The notes under the pieces: model-generated
Seen by the model: the letters and a program-made list of their open reading frames with translations, nothing else
What the model was told of the DNA's origin: nothing
Database searches by the model: none
NCBI GenBank assembly: GCA_000697475.1
Contig: JNEU01000651.1
Span: forward strand, 1-64,000
Length of the DNA: 64,000 bases
Direction of reading: 5' to 3'
Origin: Lichtheimia corymbifera B2541
Lineage: Eukaryota > Mucoromycota > Mucoromycetes > Mucorales > Lichtheimiaceae
Made by a program: the position numbers and the translations under genes
Part shown: positions 22,001 through 33,521 of the stretch, piece by piece
Layout of the letters: each line of letters starts with the position of its first letter
Numbering within the stretch: position 1 is the stretch's first letter

Positions 22001-25000
22001 ACGTGCGCTTGCAATTTCATATAGCTTGTGTGGGACTTCGGTTTGCCGACCAAGATACATTGCCAATACCTCCACTGCAATATCTCGGATGGATGGAGAT
22101 GCGTCATGGATCCGTTGTAGAATGGCATTGCGTATCCGTGTCTATATGGTGTTTGTTAATATCCATCACAGAAATTCCTATAGGTGAAAAAATACAAACA
22201 TCATCCAAGACTTCAGGGACCTCGCGTACCAAATGTCGAATTGCACGCACAGCCTTGTTGCGATAAGTGACAACATCCTTGTGCAAGCATGTAACAATCT
22301 CTGCCAATAATCCATTGTAGCTCTTGTAAAGCGTGTTGCGTGAAGCGAGCAATTCTGATATCAATTCAATGTCGGAGGTGTTCATCTCTGGGAATTCAAA
22401 GTTGCAGCTTCTATTATGGGTAAATTGAATGAGATCCTTTGTGAATCACGCACAATGTTGGATCACAGCTTACCTTTGAAACTCGTGTTCCTCACCAAGC
22501 TGCACATCAAGGCTGCGACACCATAGCTGAGTCACCATGCCTTGAAGCGTGGATAGCAATTCTGCTGACGTGTCATTGTCCTGATCTTCTTGTGATTGTT
22601 GCTTGATAAGTTTCCAGCTAGATGCATATTGTTTTCCCCATGCGCATATTTGAAACTGTCAACGTTTCGGTTAATTTGATCTGACAGTGTGTGGAATTTG
22701 TAAAGTGTTAACGAACCTGCAACGCTGAACCAGAAACTTGCAAATAAGCTATGCTCTTGAGAACACGAGTTTGACATTCAAATAAAAGCTGGATCTTGCT
22801 TGGCTGAGTATCAACATTGATCTAAAGCAAAGAGTGAGCTTCTTGTGTATGTAACCTTATACCCGAACTGCCCGCATTACCTCGCCCGGAATTCTTTCAT
22901 ACAAATCACATATCCATTCAGGCGACATGTATCCACCTTTCCCAGTGATCTTATTGGAGCCCATCTTGATTCTGCTTGCAAGGATACCGAGCCATTCAAT
23001 AGCCAACGACTTGAGATACAGATCCGATTTTGTTCCTTTTATCCGCTCGATCTATTTTCATGTGGTCAATATCATTGCAAACTAGTAGCATAGTAGACCA
23101 ACCCACCATTAGTTCGCTGAAAGCTTGTAATAACAATTCGGCAGCTGGCCATTCGGGCTTGTTCAACACCGTGATGAAATCTTGCAATGTGCTCTCCAAA
23201 ATGCCTCGATACTCTGCGATTGAATAGCTGTCTTTGGTGCGCGACTTGCATCTAACACACAATGTTGGTTACATTTGAATCACATGAACGATAGTGCACG
23301 CTTACTTTTGGATGACAAAGTTGAGAAGATAGGATGCACTATCAATAGCCGCTTCCATGGCTGATTGCCAATATCCCATACTTTGCTGCACCAGCTTGCC
23401 GTACAAATCTTGGATCTGTGATCGGTCACTCTCCTTGTGTGCCTTTTGATACTTCATAGTCCACTTTCGCACCCACTGTTTGTGATCCTCCATGTCGCCT
23501 GAAATCGTACAGCATTGCACCAGTTGCATAAACAAGGCACTCATCACGTGGATCTTGGTGTTGTCAGTGAGTCGATAACGTTTGGCACTCCGATCCATGC
23601 TGGTTAATGCATTCAAACTTGTGAGAATCTCGGAAAGAATCCATTTACGGTGATAGGGGAACTTGTTGAAAAGAATACGCAGCACATCCATGGCTCCCAA
23701 TTTCATCTGCTCGAATGGGTTCACAATTGTGTCACCGCTTTTGCTGGTCACCAGACATGAATGGTTGTTGTCAGTGTAATCATGGAAAAAGGCGCCCAAC
23801 GCAATATAGCCCAAGACAATCACGCCATGGTCATCAAATCCGTCAGCTTCAAGCAGCATCGTAGCCCGATGTAATAGCCGTGTGATCAATGGAAGAATGC
23901 GAATCATGTATCTTTTGGCGGTTAAGTCGGTCTCGGCAAACTTGAGGAACATGCGTGTGCCATTGTTTACTAATTATAGCGTTAACAATGAGAGCCCATT
24001 AATCATTCTTTCCATCACTTACAACTTGTTGTATCTTCTTCAAACGCATTCAAATCAATCAAAGGGTATATAGTGGTCTCCAAGTGGTTGCGTGCCAGCT
24101 GCAAACATGTCATGACCATGCTTTCAGGTAGATGCTATGGGATTCGTTAATACTTTCTCAATATGTACCCTGTACACAATTACCTTTCGATCCACATTGC
24201 ATCCAGCAAGTATATCCAACATCATCACTGCTGCTTCTAAGCCATTGGATACCAATTCCAGCAGTTTGGTCGTAGCAGAGAAATCAGTCACGTGCTCCTC
24301 CAGCCGTTTGCAGTAGTCTCCAATGACATCAATGTCCATGGCACGGATGCAGCTGTTCTCCATCATCTGAAATATTCTTGCCAGTCGACTAGGATCCATT
24401 GAATCGAATACTGAGTAATAGGATGCTCGCAATGCCAGGGTGGTGAATTTATGCATCGTCGTTACTTGCAAGCACACCAACTCGGATTTGTCCTTTCCAT
24501 CAAATGCATCTCGCTTTTGTTGATCTTCATCCATATCATGTTCCAGTAAATCATCGACAAAGCGTACGAATCTATCCAATGCCGCTGTATATCAAGACCA
24601 GTTACTAAGCAGTCTTATACCATTTTGCCATTCCTTACCTTCACCACGCTCTTCTAATGAATCCATATGCTCAACACGTGTATTGCTGTCTTGGCTATTC
24701 TCTATGTCATTTTGGGGCTGTTGATCCTCCTTGGGTTGAGGTGTGTCTAGGTGTTGATCATCATCATCATCATCATTCTGCGCAGCCGAACATGGTGCCA
24801 CGGTTGGTGCTGCTGGCTGTGGTGGTGCTGCTTGCGATTGGTGTGATTGAAGGATCCGTTGAATGAATGCTCGACGATGCACAAGTGGTTTGTCGTCTTC
24901 ATCGTCATCACTGCTGTCTGCCGACGAGTTGACGGCACGTTCGATTGGCGCAAGTGGTACCGAATGCGATAATTTGCGTCGTTTTGTTGACAAATCAAAG

Positions 25001-25056
25001 GGTTTTCTGGATCGCGAAGGCTTCGATCGTTGTGTTCTAGTATCCTCAGTGGCCAT
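19046..25056 (-). CDS. Cohesin loader SCC2/NIPBL/Mis4
   Basis: The large HEAT-repeat subunit that loads cohesin on chromosomes, with Scc4, in the nucleus. About 18 exons encode roughly 1,650-1,700 residues, with introns of 50-90 nt. The N-terminus (MATEDTRTQRSKPSRSRKPF) is basic and then acidic with Ser/Asp runs, as expected for the Scc4-binding tail. The HEAT core contains RIRNAILQRIHDASPSIRD, IAVEVLAMYLGRQTEVPHKL and DTAANVRKRVVKLLRDLYYK, which align by pattern to the conserved NIPBL segment (VRKRVIKILRD in human). A downstream segment carries ALQGLGYMYTRYPMLM, typical of the conserved C-terminal part. The C-terminus ends LGMLDEIEA. The start ATG is 148 bp from that of divergent ADAT1. Identification rests on the NIPBL-specific central block; individual splice sites were only partly checked. 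Confidence 0.88.
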
Positions 25057-25204
25057 GGAATATGTTTATGGAGGCGATCGAGAAAGAGAGTGGGTTGGAG
25101 AGAGTGGACACGAGAGACACGCGAAAAATGGACAAGGAACAAGAACCGCGCCCTGAATACTACGCTCTCTGCGGGTCTTTCTTTCATTCAGCCAAAATAC
25201 CGAC
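25057..25204. promoter_or_regulatory. Shared divergent promoter of SCC2 and ADAT1
   Basis: Only 148 bp separate the two start codons. The region contains GA-rich sequence next to SCC2 (25076-25110) and no obvious TATA box, consistent with a compact bidirectional promoter. Confidence 0.55.
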
Positions 25205-27064
25205 ATGTGGACGACCATTCCAGATCTACCCAACCGATTGGCATCAGCAAGCATTGCCCAGTATGACAAACTACCAAAGACTGGTAAACCGGTGTCTCAT
25301 GGCGTCAAAGCTGAATGGACCGTTCTTGCTTGTATTCTTGCAGTGTATGCAGGTAAAGAGACTCACTCACATACTTCATATAGGATACTCACTTTTAATT
25401 ATAAAGAAAGCAAAGACAACTATGATGTTCGTGTGGTGTCGCTAGGGTAAGTGACGATACGACAAAAGGGAGTAAGGATATGTAATTACATGCTGACGTT
25501 CAACATTGCTCAGGACAGGTCTCAAATGTCTCCCGTACAGCAAACTTTGTAACAAGGGAGAGCTGGTGCATGACAGCCATGCTGAAGTGATTGCTCGAAG
25601 AGGATTCATGCGGTAAGTCTTATACTAGATACTGTGATATCCCATTCTGATCGTGTATCATCTCCAGGTATATGTTGGAGCAATATGAAACGCAATGTCC
25701 CGGCAACAGTCCTTTCAAGATGGTGAATGGCCAATTGATGATCAAAGATGGCTACAGTTTCCACATGTATATCAGCCAATCGCCGTGTAAGTACAAGAAT
25801 GGGATGGATAAGAAATAGGCATCTAATTGGGTCACATATATATAGGTGGTGATGCCTCAATGTCAGCTGTTGCAGAATTGCAAACCGAAGAATCGCAGGC
25901 AGCTTTTGAATCAGGGTCCAAAAGAAAAGTGATAAAGTACGACATGCTTGACAACAACACGTACGCCAGCAAAAGACGCAAGGTGTCATCCAGTAAAGAA
26001 CAGCAAGCTTTTCATCGAGGAAGATATGGCTTTGATCAACTCGGTATCCTTCGGACTAAACCAGGTAAGGCCCGAGAATATTCAATGGTGGATACATATT
26101 ATGGGAAGACTGATGACGTGATTTGGTGTTGTATAGGTCGTCTGGACTCAGAACCTTCTTTATGCATGTCATGCAGGTATGGAAAAAAAAAGCCAACACC
26201 TTCTGAGATGGGATGATATCATGTTAATCAAGAATCAGTGATAAGTTAGCACGATGGAATGTTCTTGGAATACAATCGGGATTACTCGCTGATCTCATCG
26301 ACAAACCGGTTTATCTCGATTCAATTGTTGTGGGTGACATGTATGATCATGAAGCACTGGAACGCGCATTGTACGGACGATTGGAGAACCTCAAAGGTAG
26401 TATACATATATATTTCTCATGTTGGGGTATTGACTTTTGGTTCTGTAGATCTTCCAAACCCATACAAGCTTCATCGTCCACGGATATACCATACGGATAT
26501 TGAATTTGAATCATCCAAGCTCAAGATGGAAGAGGATAACAAAGGGACTGTAATACCAAGCGGAACAAGTAAGGGATTCACAGATTCTTTGCTATTCACA
26601 ACTCACACTCTCCGTTAGCCATCTTATGGATACCAGGCATTCAAAAGCCAGAAGTCATAGTACACGGTAAAAAGCAAGGAGCACCAAAGGGCAAACCATT
26701 GACAGCTAAAACAAGGTAAGAACACACTATGAGAAGCTCGAGTGCATGTGAACATCTAATATTGATCCCTTTTTGGGTTGTTTGTAGATCATCAATTTGC
26801 AAGCTATCCTTACTTCAGCAAAACATCAATGCAAGGTAGGAATGAAAAGTCAATCACATATGGCAATCTGAGACTGACTGGATTATCCAAAGGCAGTGCA
26901 CCTCAGAGGAAAAGCATAGTCGTACCTATCGTGCGTGGAAGCATCAATCACAGGAATACCAAATGGCCAAGGATCAGTTATTGGATCAATGTTTCTCTAA
27001 CTGGGTGCAAACACCTGAGCTGTACGAAGAATTTTACGCATTCGAGAACACCGACACCCTGTAA
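25205..27064 (+). CDS. tRNA-specific adenosine deaminase 1 (ADAT1/Tad1)
   Basis: Deaminates A37 of eukaryotic tRNA-Ala to inosine. It starts MWTTIPDLPNRLASASIAQY and continues LPKTGKPVSHG...EWTVLACILAVYAG, the usual family opening. Zinc site: DSHAEVIARRGFMRY (His and catalytic Glu), SPCGDASM (Cys) and LCMSCSDKLARWN (second Cys), all intact. Next is GIQSGLLADLIDKPVYLDS and VVGDMYDHEALERALYGRL. The C-terminal exon reads TYRAWKHQSQEYQMAKDQLL and ends FENTDTL at TAA 27062-27064; this exon uses a different frame from the longest ORF there and is reached by a normal intron. About ten exons. The middle carries a basic low-conservation insert (KRKVIKYDML, ASKRRKVSSS). Confidence 0.92.
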
Positions 27065-27190
27065 ATAGCGACCAGAGACTTGTTTGACAATTGCTTTTTT
27101 CAGTAAAGACATGATAGATCGCACGCATACAGTGGACAAATTACATGGGGGGATTGAGCAATCTACGCTTCTCAGTGTGTGGAAGGAGGA

Positions 27191-27198
27191 TATATAAA
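27191..27198 (+). promoter_or_regulatory. TATA box of the GT1 glycosyltransferase
   Basis: TATATAAA lies 37 bp upstream of the first ATG (27235). This spacing is short, so the transcript would have a very short leader or use a start just beyond. Confidence 0.45.
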
Positions 27199-27234
27199 GG
27201 CAATGCTTTAATTGCTTGTTTATGTTGATGAAGA

Positions 27235-28662
27235 ATGATGTCAGCTTTGATGGCGAGTCTATTGATTGCTTTGTGGATCATGTTTGGTATCAGCCATTAT
27301 GTTGGTGTTCATTGTGCTGAAAAGCATATTTATTTATGCACTACCATTGGTGGTATCTCAGTGAGTATACGATCAAGGGATTAAAGAAGATCACACTAAA
27401 TGTCATATTACCAGCATTCACGATGGCTTTTCGAAATTGGCAATGTTTTGATAGAGCGAGGCTATCACGTTACGTACATTACTGATGAATACAATGCTCA
27501 ATTTACCTCTGGTTACCCTAACTTGGATGTACAAGCCATTCTACCACCCACGACAACGATCTACCCAAACAACACAATATTTACATCACCACTTGATGAG
27601 GTAACCATGTGGAAGACACTTGAGAAGGTGCTAGAAAGTGGGTATGATGCAAGCTACGACACTATGATGGAGTTTTTCGAGAAGCACTCTCCTGATATGG
27701 TTGTATGTGATATGATGCTTGATTTCTGTGCTGACGTCGCAAGCGATTATGGTGCACCAATTGCTATCACATCAACGAGCACAATGATACATCGACAACA
27801 ATCCTTATGTCTCGGTGTACCTTTTCTACAATGGCCTTGCCGTCAAGTGATGCGTCTTTGGTACTCGTTTCTTTGGAAGGACAACAAGATACACGCACTC
27901 AAGCTCATCAACAACTACTTTGGCTTGGAACCTGCACAAGATTTTGATCCACTTACACACATGGTGGGCCCTATTCTCCCTGAGCAGTTGGATGTCTTCA
28001 ATTTATCCAACGCTGAGGCACAATTTCTCGCAACACATACCAAGGTGGTCCTCGTTGCATTTGGTCAACACAAACTCTTCCACTTTAATGCACAAGAAAT
28101 AGCAAGCTTAGATATGGCTTTACAAGAACATCATCGATGTGGCAATGTGGATGGTGTTATTTGGGTGACAAGAGAAGAAAACAACGTATGCATGAACAAT
28201 CAACTCGTACCAACGGCAACAACAAGTGGCCTTGACTATATGTGCGTGGAATGGATCAACCAGCACACGATCCTACATCATCCTGCTGTACGACTTTTTA
28301 TTTCTCATGGAGGCTCTGGAGGTCTGCACGAAAGCTTGGACGCCAGTACACCATTGCTACTATTTCCATCCATGGCAGATCAAATACCAAATGCAAAGCA
28401 GCTCCAAGCAGAAGGTGTGGCTCGGTGGCATCCACGTGCTGCTGGTGATGCAAGTGAAATGGATATACAAAGGATCATCGAAGATCTTGAATTTCTCTTG
28501 AGCTCCGATAATGCACCTTTGCAAGATAGCTTAAAACGACACAAGACATTGGTTGATCTGGGAAAAAGACGTAAACATTACGCTGCAGATTTGTTGGGTA
28601 TGATCAAGGGGCTTGATAGTGCTTGCGAAAAAAAAAGGTCAAATGGCTCATCACTTTCATAA
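27235..28662 (+). CDS. UDP-glycosyltransferase, family GT1
   Basis: Transfers a sugar from a UDP-sugar to a small lipophilic acceptor (sterol, lipid, phenol or xenobiotic). Two exons (27235-27360 and 27415-28662) give 457 residues. The N-terminal hydrophobic segment (LLIALWIMFGISHYVGVHCA) looks like a signal peptide or anchor. The Rossmann start is IYLCTTIGGISHSRWLFEIG, with the intron splitting IS|HS. The UDP-binding C-terminal signature is VEWINQHTILHHPAVRLFIS followed by HGGSGGLHESLDASTPLLLF and DQIPNAKQLQAEGVA. There is no C-terminal membrane anchor like that of animal UGTs. It converges on the neighbouring P450. Confidence 0.9.
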
Positions 28663-28916
28663 CAGAGGAACTCGTTCTTGCAAGTAGTGTTCATGGACGT
28701 TTGGAGCATCGTATCAAAAAGCCAAACACGTTATGGAGCTGGTTTCAAAAATGGCACTGTTGTAGTTAACGGAGACATATGTAGCATATGACAGCAACAT
28801 TGTATCATTATCGACTTCATTTCACACAATAGCAGCTACTACTATCCATGCATGTTTATTTGTTTATTACGCACATGTATTAATCGTTAAGGTGGTGTTG
28901 GCATATGAAAGAGAGA

Positions 28917-30843
28917 TTAGCTGCGTTTTGCAAACTTGATATAGAGATCTTTTGGCTGTGTAGCTCCAAGTCCTTGGGTGATAAGACCATTCTTGTGAAT
29001 CGAATCCTCTGGCAAAGACCACTCATATTCCCTTACTACATATGGATTTAGTCAGTCATCCTTCGCTTCTTCTCCTATTGCTGCATGATTGCACTTACAG
29101 AGCATTGTCAAAAACACCCGTTGTTCCATCAAGCTAAAGTTTGAGCCAATACATTTACGTGCACCATCAGAAAACGGGACCCATGGCATTCCATTCCGTG
29201 TGAGTTGCTCAGCTTCGCCTCCAGGTGCAAATCTTTCAGGGCGGAAAACGTCAGGATCTTGCCATACTGCTGGGTTGCGTTGTAGATCAATGATGTCTAA
29301 GCTGACGCGTGTGCCTTTCGGGATAAAGACGCCATTCAATTCTGTATCACGGGTTGCTTCTCGAGGAATAATGGATACAGCTGGTGGATTCAAGCGAAGC
29401 GTCTACTCCCATTATGATTAGAAAAAAAGGAGCCACCTCTTATTGTTTTGATTTTTACCTCTTTGATAACCATGTTGATAAAAGACAATGACCGCATTTG
29501 ATCCAGCGATGGGATTGGATCATTACCCAAAACAGCGAGGGCTTCTTTTCGTGCTTTGTCTTGTGCACTTGGATTAACCGCCAAATAATAGATCGCATAG
29601 GCCAAAGCGGATGCAGTTGTATCATGACCAGCAAGGAAAAAGACGCATAGATTGCTCTGGTATGTAACATGTATAAGCATGCATTCTGTGTATGTCTATG
29701 TCTACTCCCCCATAACGTACTAGCAACTCGTCATTGGATAATCTTCCTTGACCATCATTTTCCGCTTCAATCATCAGTGTAAGCAAATCCTTCTCATTGT
29801 CGGCTCTATTATTGACGGCATCTTTTTGCTGCAGCAGCTGTTTCTTTTTGCTAATGATATCATTCATCATGCCAAGGAAAATGGATAGCTCATTGTGTAC
29901 GTTTTGCCGGTCTGGAAACAAAAACAGGTACTTTTGTTCAAGGATCGGGAACAAGAAAAAGAGTGGATTCTTGGCTTTAGCTACGAGATAATGGTATCGG
30001 TCTACCCAAGGATTATTGTCGATCTGATCCAAGGCATGGAAATCAAAATCAAAAGACGAAAGTCCAATGGCGTCCAAAGACCACCGCGTCGTCAGGGTAT
30101 GCACATTCAATATCCCATCGTCGCCGGTTGCTGTCATCAATTCCCCATGTAACAGCTTTTCCATCAAACGTCCAAAAAGCGCCACAGGCATCGAGCGGTG
30201 AAATGCTGGATTGGCAACCTTACACAGATGATACAATGTCAGCTATAAAACATTGTCACGTATTATTAAGCGTCCATACCTTGCGATGTTCCTTCCATTT
30301 TTCCCCTGTTTCAAAGAGGACATTGGGACCAACAAGTAATCTTCCTGCGATGGTTCCCTCACGTTTCTTTTGTAACCTGGCTTTGGGAAACAGATCTAAT
30401 AATGCGTGGGTATATATGAGAAACAGCTATTATCAAGGATCACGACCCTATTGTTGCCTTTTTTGTACCATGACTCAGCAAAAGCTTTTTAGCGGCTTCA
30501 GGACTAGTAACGCGCACAGTCCATCCGGAATTATCGAAACGCTATTATATATCCATCAAGACATGTAAACGATGAAATGAGTGGATTGATAGCTATAATG
30601 TGCATTACAACTTACAACATATAAACCATGATTTGCCTTGTTGGCAGCAGGTAGCGTGATTGTTTTCGCCACTTGATCTGCAGGTGTTTCCTTGATCAAT
30701 GCCCTGATGACGGCAAAAAAATCAGCTCTTGGAAGATGAGCAAGGGAGGATGGGGGAGTAGTGAGTCTCTTATAGCCAATATAGAGAGTAAAGAGGGCGA
30801 TGGCCGTGGCAAGGGACCAAGGATGATGCTTAATGGCGGTCAT
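28917..30843 (-). CDS. Cytochrome P450 (membrane-anchored)
   Basis: A haem-thiolate monooxygenase of the ER. The N-terminal anchor is SLATAIALFTLYIGY, followed by a Pro-rich hinge (TPPSSLAHLP). The I-helix is AGHDTTASALAYAIYYLA (acid-alcohol pair present). The ExxR motif spans an exon junction (KE|TLR). The region PAVWQDPDVFRPERF and the haem loop FSDGARKCIGSNFSLMEQR with its Cys ligand are intact. The C-terminus is LYIKFAKRS. About seven exons, around 530 residues. The family number cannot be assigned by eye; the substrate is unknown. Its stop is 254 bp from the stop of the GT1 gene on the opposite strand. Confidence 0.93.
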
Positions 30844-30960
30844 GTCAAATTGTGAAAAAGAGTGAAACCGAAAGAAGAAAGAGGAGACAAAAATAGATTT
30901 TTGGAACTTTGCAACTTTATGCGAAACATACAATCCCGACTGGTTTTACTGGAGACTAGC

Positions 30961-31877
30961 TTATGAAGATGGAGCAGCAGGTTGTTCAGCGTTGTTGTTG
31001 GTCTCTTGCTTAGACTCTATATAAAGTTGACATAAGATCGATCCATCAGTCATCGTCGTCCCATGTCACACACATGATATATACATACCTTCTTCCTTAT
31101 CCGCATTCCACAAGGTAAGGTTGTCACGCAAGAGCTGCATAATGAGGGTGGAATCCTTGTAGCTTTCCTCACTGAGCTGATCAAGTTCAGCGATGGCGTC
31201 ATCAAATGCCTGCTTGGCCAGATCACAAGCCTTGCTGGGAGCGTTCTTGATCTCATAGTGGAAGACGGAATAGTTAAGAGCCAGACCCAAACGGATAGGG
31301 TGAGTGGATGGTAACTCGGCCATGGCAACCTTGTAAGCTTCATCGTAAGCATCACCGGACTTGTCAGCAGCCTGGTTACGCTCATCATCTTGAACAAATT
31401 CAGCCAAATAACGCAAGTAGTCGCCCTTCATCTTGAGATAAAAGACACGTTCTTCACCGCCTGTTGCAGTCTTGATGAGATGTTCATCCAATACAGAAAG
31501 GATATCATCACAGATCTTGCGTAGCTCTCCTTCGATCTTTGTTCTGTATTCTTGGATGGTCTGGACATGTTCCTCGTTGCCCTTAGACTTTTCTTTGCTT
31601 TCAATCGATGACACCACGCGCCACGAAGCACGACGGCCTCCAATCGTGTTCTTGTATGCAACACTCAACAGATTGCGTTCTTCCACAGAGAGATTTTGAC
31701 CCATGGCTGCAACTTGTTTCATGTACTCGACCATTTCTATCAATTACAACAATGAGCACACACGGTTCCCATCCCAAAAACGCTATTCCTATTATCCTGG
31801 GGAGGGAACTTACCATCGTAGCGTTCAGCTTGTTCAGCCAACTTTGCTTGATAGACACAACGTTCACGAGATTCCAT
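30961..31877 (-). CDS. 14-3-3 protein
   Basis: A dimeric adaptor that binds phosphoserine/phosphothreonine motifs. Three exons; start [20 protein letters not shown]. Both family signatures are present: [20 protein letters not shown] and [20 protein letters not shown]. The phosphate-binding Lys, Arg and Arg/Tyr residues are visible ([18 protein letters not shown]). The C-terminal tail is short, variable and acidic-polar ([19 protein letters not shown]). About 255 residues, the normal length. The promoter side (31878-32000) is CT/GA-rich. Confidence 0.97.
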
Positions 31878-32130
31878 TTTTTAAAGAGAAGAGATAAAAA
31901 AGAAGTGTGTTTAAGAGAGGGAGAAAAAGCAAGTAAAAGAGAGAAGAAAAGGGGATGGGGAGGGTTTGAGGAGAGACAAGACACACCACACACACACAAC
32001 CTGTCGTTCGTTCCGCTACTTTGATGTTTCACAAAACCAGCCGACCCGAGCGGATGTCAGCCGACGGAAAAGAAACTACACCGCTCCAATGTGTGTGTCG
32101 GCATTGTGGACTCTTTATTTACTACTATCA

Positions 32131-33165
32131 TCATTCTACATTGATCCCCTTCTGATCTCCACTTAATAACCGATAAAACTCGGTATGTGATTGCTCCATT
32201 TCAAATAGCATTTGTCGTGCTTGTTCTTCTGTAATCTCATCACTGGCCTTCATTGAATTCAGGGTAATCAGCCATTGCCGCACCTTGGATCGTCCTTCAA
32301 AGTCCCCTGGCAACCCAGGTACGTTGTTCAGAGATTGAATCAGATCGGCTAGAATAGGATGTAGCTCGTCCACCGCATATCGATTCAGTCGCAAAGTATC
32401 CATCAATGTAATAAAATGCTATACAGACCTTTTAATATCTCATTGAGGCCCATTCATCCAATTCACTTACCAATACGCTCTCGGCAATGTATTTTGCAGA
32501 CTTGCCCACATCTTGTTTGTTGTCTCCCACTGCATGTTCATAGGTCGCTGGCACGCCAATCTTGAATCGATTCACGGCTGCTGGACATGAAAGCTACAAA
32601 CAAAATGGGTCACTTAACTTTGATGACATATCCCATCTACCTGACAACCCACTTTACCTTGTAATCATCCATAAACGTCTCGAGATTGTTCACGCTGTCA
32701 GATAAAAAGTTCATGGTCGTTTTGTATTTTGCAATAAGGTTGGCGCATTGTGGTGTGTACCTAGCAACAGGAACAATCAACCTCTATAGTCAACTTTTTT
32801 TCGCCAAGCACACACACACACACACTTACTCTTCAGCTGTAATGGAATCGCGAATAAAGGCCTTCTCCAGGTGCTCCATCAGCACGATTATGGCAAACAA
32901 GTCGGCCATATTGTCATACTTGTCTCGTTCCTTGTTGTTGCTAAATAGCCGTACTTCCTATTCTCCATCCAATTGTCAACGGGTTGCCATGCATGGGCCA
33001 GGTTGAGCATGCGTACCTCATCTAGATTTATATCTATAGAATACGGCGTCATATAAGTAAATGGGTTGATATGTAATGCTGTGTTGCTCGATTACTTTTG
33101 GCTGTGTTGTCGTAATAGTTGGGTGCATATCGTGGCACATGGGTGTGCTTGGTGGGGGACTCCAT
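32131..33165 (-). CDS. VPS28, ESCRT-I subunit
   Basis: A core subunit of ESCRT-I, acting in sorting of ubiquitinated cargo into multivesicular bodies. Start MESPTKHTHVPRYAP. The N-terminal core domain is INLDEEVRLFSNNKERDKYD, MADLFAIIVLMEHLEKAF and YKTTMNFLSDSVNNLETFM, then CPAAVNRFKIGVPATYEH. The C-terminal four-helix domain that binds ESCRT-II/III is VDELHPILADLIQSLNNVPG, DFEGRSKVRQWLITLNSMKA and EEQARQMLFEMEQSHTEFYR. About 230 residues in five exons. All pieces match the family order with no gap. Confidence 0.95.
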
Positions 33166-33521
33166 AATCAAATTCAGAGAGAAGAGAAGGGCATATGATC
33201 CCGACGACAACGTCAAGTGCTATAGTTTATCACAAACATCCAAAAATGGTTGACATTCTCCACATGCATGCCATTCTTAGCATGGGTCGTTCTAGCTATT
33301 TTCCTTAATAACATCAAAGAGATAGCCACTTTATCATACAAGGAATTACACATTGTTGATAGGAAGAAATCAGCAATTATTAAGTAATGTAGCAATGATA
33401 TAACACAAATAGCAAAGGGTGTATGGGGACTGGATATATATGCAAAGAAGGAACATCATCATGGGAGCTATGTAAGGGACTGGGATACAGCAAATGGTAG
33501 TATATAGTTGTAGTAGTAGGG

